From contig JBEKNT010000180.1 in NCBI GenBank assembly GCA_049522565.1, positions 1 to 12,552 of the forward strand: DNA of 12,552 bases, given 5' to 3'. Source of the stretch: JASHVB01 sp049522565. Its GTDB lineage: Bacteria; Pseudomonadota; Alphaproteobacteria; Acetobacterales; Acetobacteraceae. The notes under the pieces were generated by a model. The model had not been told where the DNA came from. It did no database searches and saw only the letters and a list, made by a program, of their open reading frames with translations. A program made the translations under genes and the position numbers. Position 1 is the first letter of the stretch. Each line of letters opens with the position of its first letter. Shown here one piece after another: positions 12,283-12,552 of this stretch.

Positions 12283-12552
12283 GTATTGCTCTCCTCTATC
12301 AGCATCGCAGCAGGCGTTGGAGACTCAGGCTCTCGATCGTCGTCACGTGACCAGTCGGCCGCATCAGGGACGCACGGATAGACCCGGGCCTGTGACAGGT
12401 CGAGCCTGCATGTCTGGCCGGCATCAGGCAACCATTGGCCTTGCGGAACCGGCACTTCCAGCACCCGGCCAGCCAGTGCGATACGCGCCCGGCGCAGCGG
12501 CCCGACCTGATGCCGGGCGACCACCCGCGCCGGCCCCGGCCCGGGCAGCAGC
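12279..12552 (-). CDS. ABC transporter ATP-binding protein, C-terminal TOBE end (partial)
   Basis: The frame is open to the window edge and ends with TGA at 12279-12281, so only the last 90 or so residues are present. They read like the TOBE beta-barrel that follows the ATPase domain in importers of the CysA, FbpC or PotA kind: VVARHQVGPLRRARIALAG, then LEVPVPQG, then AGQTCRLDLSQARVYP. The ATPase motifs lie outside. The last 30 residues are acidic and look disordered. The 4-bp overlap with the monooxygenase start (ATGA) shows one operon with coupled translation. SsuB proteins usually lack a TOBE domain, so this may not be a canonical ssu cluster. A non-ABC TOBE protein cannot be excluded from the tail alone. 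Confidence 0.6.
   Translation of the reverse strand, partial: LLPGPGPARVVARHQVGPLRRARIALAGRVLEVPVPQGQWLPDAGQTCRLDLSQARVYPCVPDAADWSRDDDREPESPTPAAMLIEESNT

Noticed and set aside
11113..12381. 422-codon plus-strand frame opposite the monooxygenase
   Set aside because: Mirror frame of a clear SsuD-like gene; Arg/Gln-rich, begins in a hairpin, no motif.

Overview
The window looks like chromosomal DNA from a GC-rich alphaproteobacterium. The family Acetobacteraceae (Rhodospirillales) is a reasonable guess, based on strong G/C bias at third codon positions, a tRNA-Leu without an encoded CCA, and two styles of intergenic hairpin repeat (CCAAGGGGC-type arrays and ATGGCCGGG-CTTGA-CCCGGCCAT palindromes) that I associate with that group. 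The taxonomic call is inference; no marker gene settles it.

Layout. The left third (1-4000) is gene-poor and repeat-rich. It holds a hairpin array (64-136), an N-terminally truncated GNAT acetyltransferase (minus strand), a secreted PEP-CTERM protein behind a plausible sigma-54 promoter, a small DOPA-4,5-dioxygenase-family enzyme, and a small peptidoglycan-binding lipoprotein. The three long gaps between these genes share a degenerate dispersed repeat. A tRNA-Leu(UAA) gene (minus strand, with a TATAAT promoter) separates this zone from a two-gene plus-strand unit of periplasmic binding proteins: a TAXI-type solute-binding protein and an ABC family-5 solute-binding protein, 13 bp apart and with no permease in view.

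A large nested palindrome (7047-7325) lies where that unit converges with a compact three-gene minus-strand operon joined by two ATGA overlaps: a VirC1/ParA-like ATPase, a single-pass membrane protein with a Sel1/TPR-like domain, and a soluble helical protein. The second and third proteins begin with the same roughly 26-residue motif at identical residue positions (11-36). This operon is the best candidate in the window for an undescribed system: a ParA-type ATPase with one membrane-anchored and one soluble partner that share a docking-like N-terminus.

The right end carries, on the minus strand, a D-2-hydroxyacid dehydrogenase and, after a sparse stretch with one small plus-strand ORF (75 aa), an SsuD-like flavin-dependent monooxygenase. 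The monooxygenase overlaps by 4 bp the end of an upstream gene that looks like the TOBE tail of an ABC transporter ATPase cut by the window edge. Import of an organosulfur or similar compound followed by oxidation is the natural reading of that pair.
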